Shown here: positions 53,495 through 62,366 of the stretch, one piece after another
Layout: every line of letters starts with the position of its first letter
Numbering within the stretch: position 1 is the first letter of the stretch
Assembly (NCBI GenBank): GCA_034440515.1
Contig: JAWXCF010000089.1
Location: 1 to 62,513, forward strand
Length of the DNA: 62,513 bases
Direction: 5' to 3'
Origin: JAWXCF01 sp034440515
GTDB lineage: Bacteria > Bacteroidota > Bacteroidia > CAILMK01
The notes under the pieces: model-generated
What the model was told of the DNA's origin: nothing
What the model saw: the letters and a program-made list of their open reading frames with translations, nothing else
Databases searched by the model: none
Made by a program: the position numbers and the translations under genes

Positions 53495-54487
53495 TTATTG
53501 ATAATCAATTTCAGTACTGTCACCCAAGTTTAAGCTTTGGCTATAACCCCTTAATGCACTTTCATTACCTATTAGTGAATCGTGCAGTACACTGTTTCTT
53601 ATCTCAGCATCTGGACCTATAATGCTTTCTTTTATAATGGTATTTTCAATTATGGCTCTAGCGCCAATGCTTACGTTAGGTCCTATTATACTGTTTTTTA
53701 CTACAGCCGTTGGGTCTATATTAACAGGAGGAATGATGATGGTACTGGCAGTATTTACTGCAACAGTCGTAAATTCAGGCTTCTGTAGTAGAACAGCATT
53801 TGTTTCTAGTAAGGCGTCTTTTTTACCGCAGTCAAACCAATTTTCAACATTGTAAGTTACTATTTTTCCACCTAAGCTAATCATACGCATTAGTGCATCG
53901 GTAAGTTGATACTCGTTTTTGGTTCTGATGTCGTTGTCAATATTGTATTTCAAGGCCTCCATTAGGGCAGGCACTTCTTTAATTTTATATATTCCGACTA
54001 GGGCTATATTGCTAACAGGAACTGCTGGTTTCTCTACCATTCTGTTTATGAATCCTTGTTCGTCTAGCTCCACAACACCAAATCTGCGTGGGTCTTCAAC
54101 TTTTTTTACACCTAATGAACTGTAAGGCTGGTTCATATACTCTTTCATATCCATATCAAATACAGTATCGCCTAGGGCAATCAGCAATTGATCTTCATTC
54201 TCTATATATTTTCCTGCCATCCATAGTGCGTGTCCAATTCCCTCACGTACGGTTTGCACCACAAACTCATTATTCAAGTGGGGATATTTAGACTGAACAT
54301 ATTCTTCTATTTTCTCACCTAAATAGCCAATAATGAAAACAAAATCGGTAAACCCTGCTTCTATCAGGCTGTCAATAATGTGTGCTAAAATGGGTTTGCC
54401 AGCTACAGGTATTAATGCCTTAGGCTGAGTGTGTGTGTGTGGTCTAAGTCTTGAACCAATGCCCGCTACCGGAATTACTGCTTTCAT
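53495..54487 (-). CDS. NDP-sugar pyrophosphorylase (nucleotidyltransferase) with left-handed beta-helix tail
   Basis: A 330-residue sugar-1-phosphate nucleotidyltransferase. The N-terminal domain starts with the signature VIPVAGIGSRLRPHTHTQPK (4-23); later LIALGDTVF (metal-binding Asp) follows. A C-terminal hexapeptide-repeat helix runs about 250-320 (IIGPNVSIGARAIIENT units). It makes an NDP-sugar for polysaccharide or lipid-sugar synthesis; whether glucose or another sugar is used is not decided. It lies in one operon with xth downstream. Confidence 0.92.
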   Translation of the reverse strand: MKAVIPVAGIGSRLRPHTHTQPKALIPVAGKPILAHIIDSLIEAGFTDFVFIIGYLGEKIEEYVQSKYPHLNNEFVVQTVREGIGHALWMAGKYIENEDQLLIALGDTVFDMDMKEYMNQPYSSLGVKKVEDPRRFGVVELDEQGFINRMVEKPAVPVSNIALVGIYKIKEVPALMEALKYNIDNDIRTKNEYQLTDALMRMISLGGKIVTYNVENWFDCGKKDALLETNAVLLQKPEFTTVAVNTASTIIIPPVNIDPTAVVKNSIIGPNVSIGARAIIENTIIKESIIGPDAEIRNSVLHDSLIGNESALRGYSQSLNLGDSTEIDYQ

Positions 54488-54613
54488 TATTCGTTGTTAT
54501 GATTGGGTAAAATCTGGAAATAAAAGCACAAATATGTGTACCCTTATTATGATGGTACAAAAGTATTGGTTAACCGTCAATTATTTTAGAGTATTTGTAC
54601 TTTTACAAATTTG

Positions 54614-54988
54614 TTAAAATTGTTGAGTAGCGAGCAAAACTAAGGTACAGGCATATTCACATTTAATACCCTGTACTTCTGCTAATTTCTTAAAATCTTT
54701 GTTTTCAGTTCCTGGGTTAAATATAATTCTATGTGGTTTCAACGCCAATACTTTAGGTATAAAGTCTGCTTGCCTATCTTTACCCACATACATAGTTACT
54801 GTGTCTATGTTAACATCTTGAGGCCAAGAAGTGGTTATAATTGTATCGCCAATCTTACCTGGTTTTAATCCAAATGCTATGGCATTATGCCCAAATTCAG
54901 TCAACATTTTGGTAGCCTTATAGGCGTATCCTTCTGGATTTTCACTGGCACCTATCACCAAAACTTTTTCTACGTTTCCCATTTTCAT
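54614..54988 (-). CDS. CoA-binding domain protein
   Basis: A 124-residue Rossmann-fold protein of the CoA-binding family (YccU type). VLVIGASENPEGYAYKA (about 9-25) is the nucleotide-binding turn and HNAIAFGLKPGKIGD (34-48) and PHRIIFNPGTENKDF follow. Members bind acyl-CoA or related ligands; role not established. Cytoplasmic. The ATG overlaps a second ATG three codons in. Confidence 0.88.
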   Translation of the reverse strand: MKMGNVEKVLVIGASENPEGYAYKATKMLTEFGHNAIAFGLKPGKIGDTIITTSWPQDVNIDTVTMYVGKDRQADFIPKVLALKPHRIIFNPGTENKDFKKLAEVQGIKCEYACTLVLLATQQF

Positions 54989-55095
54989 TTATATAAAATG
55001 TAAACCCAAATAACTAACAAAATGTGCGATATTGGATTAAAGTATTAAATCCCTATCATTGAATTGTAATTTTAAGCCTAGCTACCCTCAGCTTT

Positions 55096-56508
55096 ATGTT
55101 CAGCATATACAAGCACTTGTTATACGATGTTAGACTTTACCTATTTGTATATTTTTTACTCAGGCTAGCATTTATTACTGCGCCTCCATTAGAGACTGCA
55201 CACGGCTGGCGCCAAAGTACTGGTCTGATGGTGGCTAGAAACTTTTATGAAGTGGATGCCAACATTATGTATCCTCGGCTAAATAATGGAGGAGAGAAAA
55301 CGGGGATTACGGGTACAGAATTTCCCATTTACAACTACTTAATTTACCTAGTTGCTCGGGTATTTGGTTGGGCAGATTGGTATGGTCGGCTCATCAATCT
55401 TCTGGTATCTTCGCTAGGTGTTTATTGGTTTTATCGCATTATACTACTTTCCTTTAGCAATTCCAAATGGGCCTTATTATCTGCGCTAGTATTGTTAAAC
55501 TCTATATGGTTTGCCTACTCTAGAAAGACTATGCCAGACACTTTTTCTATATCGTTGGTATTGGGTGGTTTGTATTATGGGTATAGTTATTTAAAGTTTG
55601 GCAGGTGGGCACACTTATCTCCGTTTGTGTTGCTAAGTATGTTAGGGGTATTGTGCAAAATTCCCTCAGCCTTTGCTTTGGCATTGTTTGCAATTCTTTT
55701 GCTCAATAGCAAGTTTACTCTCAGCAGAAGGCTGATTATCCTAGTGGGTTTTATAGTCATTGCCATTCCAGTAGGGTGGTGGTATTTTAAATGGGTGCCG
55801 CATTTGGTGCAAAAATTTGGGTTTTGGCACTACTATATGGGTGAAGATTTAGCCTTAGGTTTTCACGAAATTATTACGCACTTGCCGCAAACTTTTGAGC
55901 GATTTTATTATTCAGCTATGTATTTTTCAGGCTTTGCCTTTTTCTTACTCGGCATCTATTTCGCTGTTAGACATCGCCAATGGCAGTTAATAATTACGGT
56001 GGGAATTAGCTTCTTACTTATATTTGCATTTGCAAGTAAGGCCGGTTATGCCTTTTACCATCATAATTATTATATCATTCCATTCGTGCCCGTTTTGGCA
56101 TTGTGTGCAGGTTATGGACTTTCTCAATTAAACAATAGAAAGTTAATTGCTTCTTTAATCGTAATATTATTTACAGAAACGATAATAAATAGTAGACCAG
56201 AATTTATGTATAGACGTACAGAACTATACAAGCTACAGATTGAGAATATTTTAGATAGATTTTCTACAAGGAAGGACTTAATAGCAACAAATACTGGAGA
56301 TAATCCCCAGCTGCTATATTTTGCTCATCGCAACGGTTGGACAAATACAAGTGCAGCATTGGCAGATAGCAGCAAACAAGTTGAGCTGGTAAATCTCGGG
56401 CTAAAGTTTATCGTATTTAATAAGCACGAAACTGAAACAGCAATTATAAAACTACCCTTAGTATTTGAAAATGAAGATTTTAAAATTTATAAGACTACAG
56501 CCCAATAA
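55096..56508 (+). CDS. GT-C fold glycosyltransferase-like membrane protein
   Basis: A 470-residue polytopic protein with about 10-11 hydrophobic helices. The first periplasmic loop holds ETAHGWRQSTG (about residues 33-43) with the acid residue in the position of the GT-C catalytic Asp/Glu, as in GT39/GT83/PMT-type transferases, followed by ARNFYEVDANIMYP. The C-terminus (about 370-470) is soluble. Probably transfers a sugar from a lipid-linked donor to an envelope target. It converges with a GtrA gene, and overlaps it by 14 nt, which fits a cell-surface sugar theme. Confidence 0.72.
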   Translation: MFSIYKHLLYDVRLYLFVYFLLRLAFITAPPLETAHGWRQSTGLMVARNFYEVDANIMYPRLNNGGEKTGITGTEFPIYNYLIYLVARVFGWADWYGRLINLLVSSLGVYWFYRIILLSFSNSKWALLSALVLLNSIWFAYSRKTMPDTFSISLVLGGLYYGYSYLKFGRWAHLSPFVLLSMLGVLCKIPSAFALALFAILLLNSKFTLSRRLIILVGFIVIAIPVGWWYFKWVPHLVQKFGFWHYYMGEDLALGFHEIITHLPQTFERFYYSAMYFSGFAFFLLGIYFAVRHRQWQLIITVGISFLLIFAFASKAGYAFYHHNYYIIPFVPVLALCAGYGLSQLNNRKLIASLIVILFTETIINSRPEFMYRRTELYKLQIENILDRFSTRKDLIATNTGDNPQLLYFAHRNGWTNTSAALADSSKQVELVNLGLKFIVFNKHETETAIIKLPLVFENEDFKIYKTTAQ

Positions 56509-56914
56509 AACTGACAATCTGATTGCCCCAATCACCAAAGGTTAGGAATCTATTTCCTAAAAAATTCCAAATAACAGTAACCCCTGTGGCAAGAAACTTA
56601 CTAAAATAGAAGTTTAATTTCTTATTGTGATGAAAATAGTAAAGTACCAGAGTATTAAACAAAAGTCCGAGTGTAGCCACAATGATGAATATAGTGAACT
56701 GCTGCGCCATATTGGGATCGTGATTTCTAAAGGTCCAAGCCCTATTTAAGAAATAGTTAATAACTGCAGATATAATAAAACCAGTACTATTTGCTACATA
56801 GCGACTTAGCCTCAAGGTTTCCTTTACAAAATAGGTCAAACCAAAGTCGATAAGCATACACAAAAACCCGACAATACCGAACTTGACAAACTTTAAGAAA
56901 AAATCCCAAAGCAT
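56495..56914 (-). CDS. GtrA-family membrane protein
   Basis: A four-helix membrane protein, 139 residues when started at ATG 56914 (MLWDFFLKFVKFGIVGFLCM), a normal GtrA length; TTG at 56968 would add 18 polar residues that look unnatural. The four helices are at about 8-28, 38-60, 76-98 and 105-127 of this version; NYFLNRAWTF and NFLGNRFLTF are the twin repeated motifs of the family. GtrA proteins help flip or transfer polyprenyl-linked sugars. Its end overlaps the GT-C gene by 14 nt on the other strand. Confidence 0.9.
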   Translation of the reverse strand: MLWDFFLKFVKFGIVGFLCMLIDFGLTYFVKETLRLSRYVANSTGFIISAVINYFLNRAWTFRNHDPNMAQQFTIFIIVATLGLLFNTLVLYYFHHNKKLNFYFSKFLATGVTVIWNFLGNRFLTFGDWGNQIVSFIGL

Positions 56915-57096
56915 AGCCGAATTAATAAGTAAAGGAATGTGCGCTTTATGTTTAAGCCAATAGGACAATATGGGGGCAATGGGTTTTAGTTCACAATTTT
57001 AGTGAGGTGCGAAATTCGCAATATTCTGCATTCCAGCCAAATAATTTAGAAAATATAATGCTGATCATATTAGACCAATTTATATGACCTAACTTC

Positions 57097-57104
57097 TAAA
57101 TTTG
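57097..57104 (+). promoter_or_regulatory. Putative -7 box (TAAATTTG)
   Basis: Matches TAnnTTTG, 19 nt upstream of the ATG at 57124. Confidence 0.45.
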
Positions 57105-57123
57105 AGCCTTAAAATAATTAACA

Positions 57124-57969
57124 ATGAAAAGAATTTTTATACTCTTACTAATTTCTGCACTTAGTTTTTGCCATTCTGCTATTGCACAAGTTGAATATAC
57201 AGGACAATTTAGAATGCTATTTGGGGTGAATATGGGCGAAGCTGCCCAACCTATTGAGATGAGTATGAGAATATCATATCTAAAAGGAATAGCTATGATA
57301 GATAATATAGCAATACCTGAAATGTTTTCTAAAGGTGTTTCTACAAATGCACTAAAGGTGATAATCGAACAAAAGAACAAGGTAATGACAATGGCGACTA
57401 TTACTCCAGAAGGCAAGAAAATTAAGTCTGTAACTAAACTAGATAAGTCAAATGAAAAGTATAACCCTAGTAAAATGAAAGAAGTGTTTGAAGGATTAAA
57501 GGAAACTATGAATAAGCAAGGAGTCACATTTGAATGGATAAATACCAATGAAACTAAAAAAATAGATGGTTATACTGCCTATAAAACTGTGCTAAGTAGT
57601 AATAAAGTAGATGTAATATTTTGGTTAACTAAAGATGTAAAGAATTTAAGCTTTAAAAATATGCAAGGAAATATGACCGAGGAGCAAAAGATAAATAAAG
57701 CTGACATAGTAAGGATGTTAGAAGATGTATTTGGAAAGACTCCTGTATCTTTTACAAATTCTTTTCCAATTCTAATAGAAGGTGATATGAAAGACCCTGC
57801 CTTGAAATCTAAGTTAAGTTCATTTTACATAAAGTTTTTTAGTTTCTCTGATAAAGTAACAGCTTCTGATTTTAATCTAGTTGGGTATAAAGAAGTTGAG
57901 AAGGATGCATTTCAAAATGAATTGCAAGGAAAAGGCGGATCAAATAACACAACTCCAATAGAGGACTAA
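57124..57969 (+). CDS. Exported DUF4412-like hypothetical protein
   Basis: A 281-residue protein with signal peptide (1-21, ending IAQ), then beta-rich sequence with YTGQFRMLFGVNMGEAAQPI, MRISYLKGIAMIDN and ITPEGKKIKSVTK. The pattern of an N-terminal exported beta sandwich with GKTY-like 'DGYTAYKT' (about 148-155) fits DUF4412/LolA-like periplasmic proteins of Bacteroidota. Function unknown. The tail is Gly/Asn-rich and disordered. It stands alone, with the next gene 128 nt away. Confidence 0.6.
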   Translation: MKRIFILLLISALSFCHSAIAQVEYTGQFRMLFGVNMGEAAQPIEMSMRISYLKGIAMIDNIAIPEMFSKGVSTNALKVIIEQKNKVMTMATITPEGKKIKSVTKLDKSNEKYNPSKMKEVFEGLKETMNKQGVTFEWINTNETKKIDGYTAYKTVLSSNKVDVIFWLTKDVKNLSFKNMQGNMTEEQKINKADIVRMLEDVFGKTPVSFTNSFPILIEGDMKDPALKSKLSSFYIKFFSFSDKVTASDFNLVGYKEVEKDAFQNELQGKGGSNNTTPIED

Positions 57970-58097
57970 TAGATTTCCAACATATATCAATTATCAACTC
58001 CAATTGTAAATTAGTTATTTACTCTTGGGGTTTTTCTTTTTATATCAAATCAAATCTTTGTGCATATTTGTATTAATATCAGCCGACGACATATAAT

Positions 58098-59069
58098 ATG
58101 AAATTGAAAACCAATATAATTTGCATTCTACTATTGTTATCGCCAATTTTGGTCTTGGCACAGTCTAAAAATAAAAAGGACAGTGTACTAACCACCATTA
58201 AGGAAGATGCTCCGCAAATGTTTCCTAACATTGTGATATTGGCTACGCCTATGTATGTTGATATTAGTAATGGTTCAAGTCTGGGTATTGCCGGTGCTAT
58301 AGACTGGCGTGCAAAACCTAAAATTGTAGCTCACTTTGACTTTAGTTACAGTTATGCTTATTTGGGTAGCCTAGAAATTGCTGGTTACACACCGTTTTTC
58401 ATAAACCTAGGTGCAGACTACAACTACAAAACATCGGAGAAACAAGTTAAGAGAAAAATAAACCTGTCAAAAAAACACAACTTAGATGGCAGTAGCATTG
58501 AATATTTAGCATACCCTAGATGTACAGAACTTACTGTATTAGGATTTAGAGGAGGATTAACTGCAGGCTGGCAACCCCGTGAGAATGTTCAGTTAGACTA
58601 TGAAGTAAATATAAAAGACCCAATGGGTGGGGGTGGTCGTATTCCGAAAACAGGCAGCGCCGTTGGTGGACCAATTGCAAATTCATATAAAGGCATATAT
58701 CTTGGTGTAAGTCAGACCAAATACATAAATGTTACGGCAACTTTAACCCCATTTGGTGAGAAAAAAGTAATAAGAAGATTAAGGTACTACGCTGACCTAA
58801 TGATTACACCGTTCGTATATTACTCACCACTAATATCTAGTAGAGAGATAGGGGGTTACATAAGCGACGCCACATTTATTGCAGTAAGCAACATAAGCAA
58901 AATACCTGTGGGCATTCGTGCTGGTTTTGACGTATGTAGAAACAACCCAACCATCAGTTACGGCGCTGAGGCAGGATTTAGGCCAGGTGTGGGTTCAGGA
59001 CTATTCTTAATGGGTAAATTCTCTTTCCCATTTTACTTAAACTATAGCGCATACCCTATAGAGAAATAA
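58098..59069 (+). CDS. Exported beta-rich hypothetical protein, possible outer-membrane barrel
   Basis: A 323-residue protein with a signal peptide (about 1-21, ending LAQ). Strand-like amphipathic segments are spread throughout (IVAHFDFSYSYAYLGSLEIA, LTVLGFRGGLTAGWQPRENV, ADLMITPFVYYSPLISS, IPVGIRAGFDVCRNNPTISY) and it ends FSFPFYLNYSAYPIEK. This suggests an outer-membrane barrel, though family membership is not recognised. A short Gly-rich loop GGGGR is near residue 175. Converges with the DUF5777 gene with a 3-nt gap. Confidence 0.55.
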   Translation: MKLKTNIICILLLLSPILVLAQSKNKKDSVLTTIKEDAPQMFPNIVILATPMYVDISNGSSLGIAGAIDWRAKPKIVAHFDFSYSYAYLGSLEIAGYTPFFINLGADYNYKTSEKQVKRKINLSKKHNLDGSSIEYLAYPRCTELTVLGFRGGLTAGWQPRENVQLDYEVNIKDPMGGGGRIPKTGSAVGGPIANSYKGIYLGVSQTKYINVTATLTPFGEKKVIRRLRYYADLMITPFVYYSPLISSREIGGYISDATFIAVSNISKIPVGIRAGFDVCRNNPTISYGAEAGFRPGVGSGLFLMGKFSFPFYLNYSAYPIEK

Positions 59070-59072
59070 AAA

Positions 59073-59981
59073 TTATAAGCTAAATACTCGGCGAATATTA
59101 AAACCAATTCTTATGCCACCATTTGACCATTTGTCTGTAGTGTAGGCGAAATTGGTAGCTTCATTAATTCCCAAACTATTGCTAAGATGCATACTAAATA
59201 CGTGACCACCAGTTTCTTTTTCCCAGCCAATGCTTAGGCTATTGGTATATTTATCAAACTTGGTGTTTGTTTCAGGTAGAAACCTATTAATTCTGGCCCC
59301 GTATTCTAATGTAACTGCGCTACGAACATTATATCGAAACCTAGACACAAATGCGGTAGCTAATACTGCATTACTCTGGTCGATACGTTGAACTATGTTA
59401 TAGTGAATGTAAGTGGGGCTCAATTGAATGCTTAACCAATCATTGAATTTTCGCGATATCATAACTTGGTACACATAGTTAAGTCTATCTGAGGTATTAA
59501 AAAACTCAGTTTTTTGCGGGTCGCGAATAGAGGTTATACCAGATTGCGCTAGTAAACTAACTGATACAGGCATTCTATTATCTTCAGTTTGATACAGCAA
59601 TTTGTATTTTAAGAAACTAGACACCATTTTATTTATGTTGCTACGATTCAAGCCTACCATCAATCTACCGTTGTAACTATACTCTAAACCTATCAATATA
59701 CTTGCTCCTCCATCTAAACCATAGAAGCCATCTGCTCCTGAATTTAAGTTACCAAACCTGTGCGATATGCGAAAGTCTAATTCCCTAGCACCCAACACCT
59801 CCGTAGTATGAAAGTTAATTAGCCTAGTATCTTTAAATGTGTAATCAACTCGTTTGCTGCCAGGTTTAGCATCAAGCATTAATTCATTTAAAAGACTACT
59901 ATCTTCTTGCGCTAATATAGGTAATGTGAATAGGCAAAATAGTAGGGATAAGTAAAGTCTATACATAAAAATTGGGAACAT
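59073..59981 (-). CDS. DUF5777-family outer-membrane beta-barrel protein
   Basis: A 302-residue protein: signal peptide (about 1-24, ending ILAQ), then a short linker with MLDAKPGSKRVDYTFKDTRL and a barrel starting INFHTTEVLGARELDFRISHRF, the DUF5777 hallmark ('F..TRLIN.H..E'). Strands follow to the C-terminal IGFNIRRVFSL. DUF5777 genes commonly sit with c-type cytochromes, as here: two cytochrome lipoprotein genes lie directly upstream in the operon (6-nt gap). The pair probably serves an envelope electron-transfer role; inference from context. Confidence 0.85.
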   Translation of the reverse strand: MFPIFMYRLYLSLLFCLFTLPILAQEDSSLLNELMLDAKPGSKRVDYTFKDTRLINFHTTEVLGARELDFRISHRFGNLNSGADGFYGLDGGASILIGLEYSYNGRLMVGLNRSNINKMVSSFLKYKLLYQTEDNRMPVSVSLLAQSGITSIRDPQKTEFFNTSDRLNYVYQVMISRKFNDWLSIQLSPTYIHYNIVQRIDQSNAVLATAFVSRFRYNVRSAVTLEYGARINRFLPETNTKFDKYTNSLSIGWEKETGGHVFSMHLSNSLGINEATNFAYTTDKWSNGGIRIGFNIRRVFSL

Positions 59982-59987
59982 TATAAA

Positions 59988-60356
59988 TTAATTTTCTTTC
60001 GAGCCTTGTGCTATCCAGGCTTCTATTTGCTTTATTTGGCAGTCGGTCATATCGCCATTTGGGGGCATTTTTTGAAACCCATTTATCCCTTTTATTGAAC
60101 TAACTAGTCTGCCATCTCTAGCTGTTATTATTGCCTCGGAATAATTATGTAGACGAACATTTGCAATTGCTGATGAACTTCCGTGGCAACTCACACATTT
60201 GTTATTAAGTATGGTTTTTATTGTATTCTCATACGTTATGCTTGTAACTTCACAACCACCGGGTTTTATTTCATCGTATTTTTTATAGGTACAAGTGGCT
60301 AGTGAAACTACAGATACAGCTAAAACGATAATTCGAATTGATTTTACTATGTTCAT
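59988..60356 (-). CDS. Monohaem c-type cytochrome lipoprotein (CXXCH)
   Basis: A 122-residue lipoprotein. Signal and lipobox SLATC with Cys22; the haem-binding motif CVSCH (54-58) and the probable axial Met97 in QKMPPNG. Extra Cys at 35 and 105 may form a disulfide. It lies between a second cytochrome gene (4 nt away) and DUF5777 (6 nt away) in one operon. Small planctomycete-cytochrome-like folds with one haem such as this occur in Bacteroidota electron-transfer modules. Faces the periplasm or outer membrane surface. Confidence 0.88.
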   Translation of the reverse strand: MNIVKSIRIIVLAVSVVSLATCTYKKYDEIKPGGCEVTSITYENTIKTILNNKCVSCHGSSSAIANVRLHNYSEAIITARDGRLVSSIKGINGFQKMPPNGDMTDCQIKQIEAWIAQGSKEN

Positions 60357-60360
60357 TTTA

Positions 60361-60762
60361 TTAATTGTTTAATGCACCCTGTTGCACCCAAGCATATAAA
60401 GTAACCTTTTCGTCTATAGAAAGTTCTCCTTTTAACGGCATTTTGCCAAATCCTGTTCTGGTTATTCTATCAATTATTTCACTTTTGCTTGCATCTTTTG
60501 GCACTACTTCTGCAACTACCTGATTGTAAGTTAATAATTTTATTTTCTTGCTCTTTTCTTCGCCGTGACATCCTGAGAAAGTACACTTAGAATTAAGTAA
60601 AGGTACCACATCTGCTGCAAATGACATTTGCTTTGCCTCTTTAGAATATTGGTATAGAATGCTTTTTTGCGAGGTTTGCACTTTCTTACTATTGCAGGCA
60701 GTAGTTATAGATATGATTGCTATCACACCTACTGAGATGAATGATTTAAATACGTGGCTCAT
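60361..60762 (-). CDS. Monohaem c-type cytochrome lipoprotein with CX4CH motif
   Basis: A 133-residue lipoprotein with lipobox TTAC23. Its haem-attachment sequence is CTFSGCH (60-66), in which four residues separate the two Cys instead of the standard two, and the axial Met is probably Met108 in GKMPL. The rest resembles the neighbouring 122-residue cytochrome in size and helix pattern (SEIIDRITRTGFGKMP). CX4CH haem sites are known in some bacterial cytochromes but need a capable ligase. First gene of the cytochrome-DUF5777 operon. Confidence 0.8.
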   Translation of the reverse strand: MSHVFKSFISVGVIAIISITTACNSKKVQTSQKSILYQYSKEAKQMSFAADVVPLLNSKCTFSGCHGEEKSKKIKLLTYNQVVAEVVPKDASKSEIIDRITRTGFGKMPLKGELSIDEKVTLYAWVQQGALNN

Positions 60763-60866
60763 AATACTTACGATGTTAAATTGTAATTGTATTCTCTTAG
60801 TTAAATTTATATGAATGCAAGTTACGGTTATTAATGTTTAAACATTGAATTCCAGTAAATCATTGT

Positions 60867-62366
60867 TTAATATTGACGACTAAGAGACAAAGTTATCTCC
60901 CAAAGCTTCTCATAGGGAATAATCTCTAACCTATTTGCTGTACTGGTGTATTTAAGCTTGGTTTGGCTCATTTGTTCTAACAGTTTGCTAACCTGCAATT
61001 TACTTACGTCAAAATCGGTTTGTTGTAACTTTACCATCATACTGGTAAAACAGTAATTTCTTATATAGTCTTCGTCTTTCATATTTCTATAGTAGTATGA
61101 ACGCAAAGCTTGTGTACGACTTATTATTTCTGTGTAATTTCTATCTTGTAGTAGTATTAAAATTTGCAATATTAGTACGGCTAAGTTAGCTCCCTTTTTA
61201 TCACGGCTAAACAAGGGTATATCGTTTAGTATTCTACTTATTCTTAAGGTTTGGTTATTATCATTTAGTAGCTTTATAACTTCATTATTTTTCTTAAACT
61301 TAATCATAAACCACAGATAGCCACCAAATATATGCCATCTTTCTTGCTGATTTTTAAGCAATTGCCCACCTTTTACGTATCCCATTACTTCTATATATAC
61401 TAGGGCTGCTTGTTTTAAGTTTTCCTTATTTAGATGGGCTAAGAAATGAATTTCTTGAATACTAAACCAATTGTTGGTTTCTTTCTTAAACAATGGTAGT
61501 GTTACTTCTACTTCTTTTAGTGCTTCATCATATTTACCTAAGTGTAGGTTGCAACTTATTCGCGTAGCATATATGCTAGCCATTCTACTACTGGTATAAA
61601 ATACTTCATTATGCTGCAAGTATTCTTCAAACTCTTGACAACTGATTAATGCACTTTCATAGTCCCCAATCATTTGTAAGTATATGGATTGAAGCTCGTG
61701 TAGTAGAAACTGAATTCTAAAGGTGTTGTAGGTTTTTCTTATTTCTAACATTCTTATGATGGCATTTTCGCTATCACGTTTTAAGTCTGGACTTATAGCT
61801 GTAGATTTATTTAAATACAGCAGTATGCGATAGTGTAGTGTCTCACACTCTATTTCTTTTATAATTAAATCATTATAATATTCTATTTGGTTTGTAAAGT
61901 ATTCAAATTTTTTGATGTCCCCCTCCAACATATTTTGTCTTCGTAATATGATTGCACTTTGCACGACTATGTCAAATACCTCGTACTTCCTACTTTTTTT
62001 GTTTATAGAGGTTAGTATTTCAGTACCAGCAATCTTGGCACTTACACCAAATAGAAACCTGCCAATAGTTAGCTGCCTATACAGTTCAGCATAGTTTTGA
62101 TAATAGCCCAAATCTTTATCAGCCTTATATAAAAACAATATATTGTTATAGAGCTTACGCTTTAATCGAGAGCGAAGCATTCTAAAATTGATATCTCCCA
62201 ATTCAGATTTCTCTGTTTTTGTACTTTTATCAAACCCATTTTTTATTTGATTTGCAAACTCTTCTAATCGTCCTTTTTTTTTCTTTACATTGTATAAGTC
62301 CAACTTTGAAAAGTCATATAATTGATAGTCCTCAATAACTTTTAGCAACTCTTTGATGGTTTCCAT
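60867..62366 (-). CDS. Large helical-repeat (TPR-like) hypothetical protein
   Basis: A 499-residue soluble protein of almost pure alpha-helix, with no signal or membrane segment. Its hydrophobic heptad-like units (KYDEALKEVEVTLPLFKKE, SYIQMIGDYESALISCQEF-like pairs) suggest degenerate TPR repeats over roughly 90-490. It has a basic N-terminus with KKKKGRLEEF. Similar long helical proteins are common in Bacteroidota and lack a known function; I do not recognise a family. The start ATG is 147 nt from the window edge, so its full promoter region is inside the window. Confidence 0.55.
   Translation of the reverse strand: METIKELLKVIEDYQLYDFSKLDLYNVKKKKGRLEEFANQIKNGFDKSTKTEKSELGDINFRMLRSRLKRKLYNNILFLYKADKDLGYYQNYAELYRQLTIGRFLFGVSAKIAGTEILTSINKKSRKYEVFDIVVQSAIILRRQNMLEGDIKKFEYFTNQIEYYNDLIIKEIECETLHYRILLYLNKSTAISPDLKRDSENAIIRMLEIRKTYNTFRIQFLLHELQSIYLQMIGDYESALISCQEFEEYLQHNEVFYTSSRMASIYATRISCNLHLGKYDEALKEVEVTLPLFKKETNNWFSIQEIHFLAHLNKENLKQAALVYIEVMGYVKGGQLLKNQQERWHIFGGYLWFMIKFKKNNEVIKLLNDNNQTLRISRILNDIPLFSRDKKGANLAVLILQILILLQDRNYTEIISRTQALRSYYYRNMKDEDYIRNYCFTSMMVKLQQTDFDVSKLQVSKLLEQMSQTKLKYTSTANRLEIIPYEKLWEITLSLSRQY

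Noticed and set aside
57096..57548. Minus-strand frame of 150 codons
   Set aside because: Antisense to the exported DUF4412-like gene, whose signal peptide and upstream -7 box support the plus strand.
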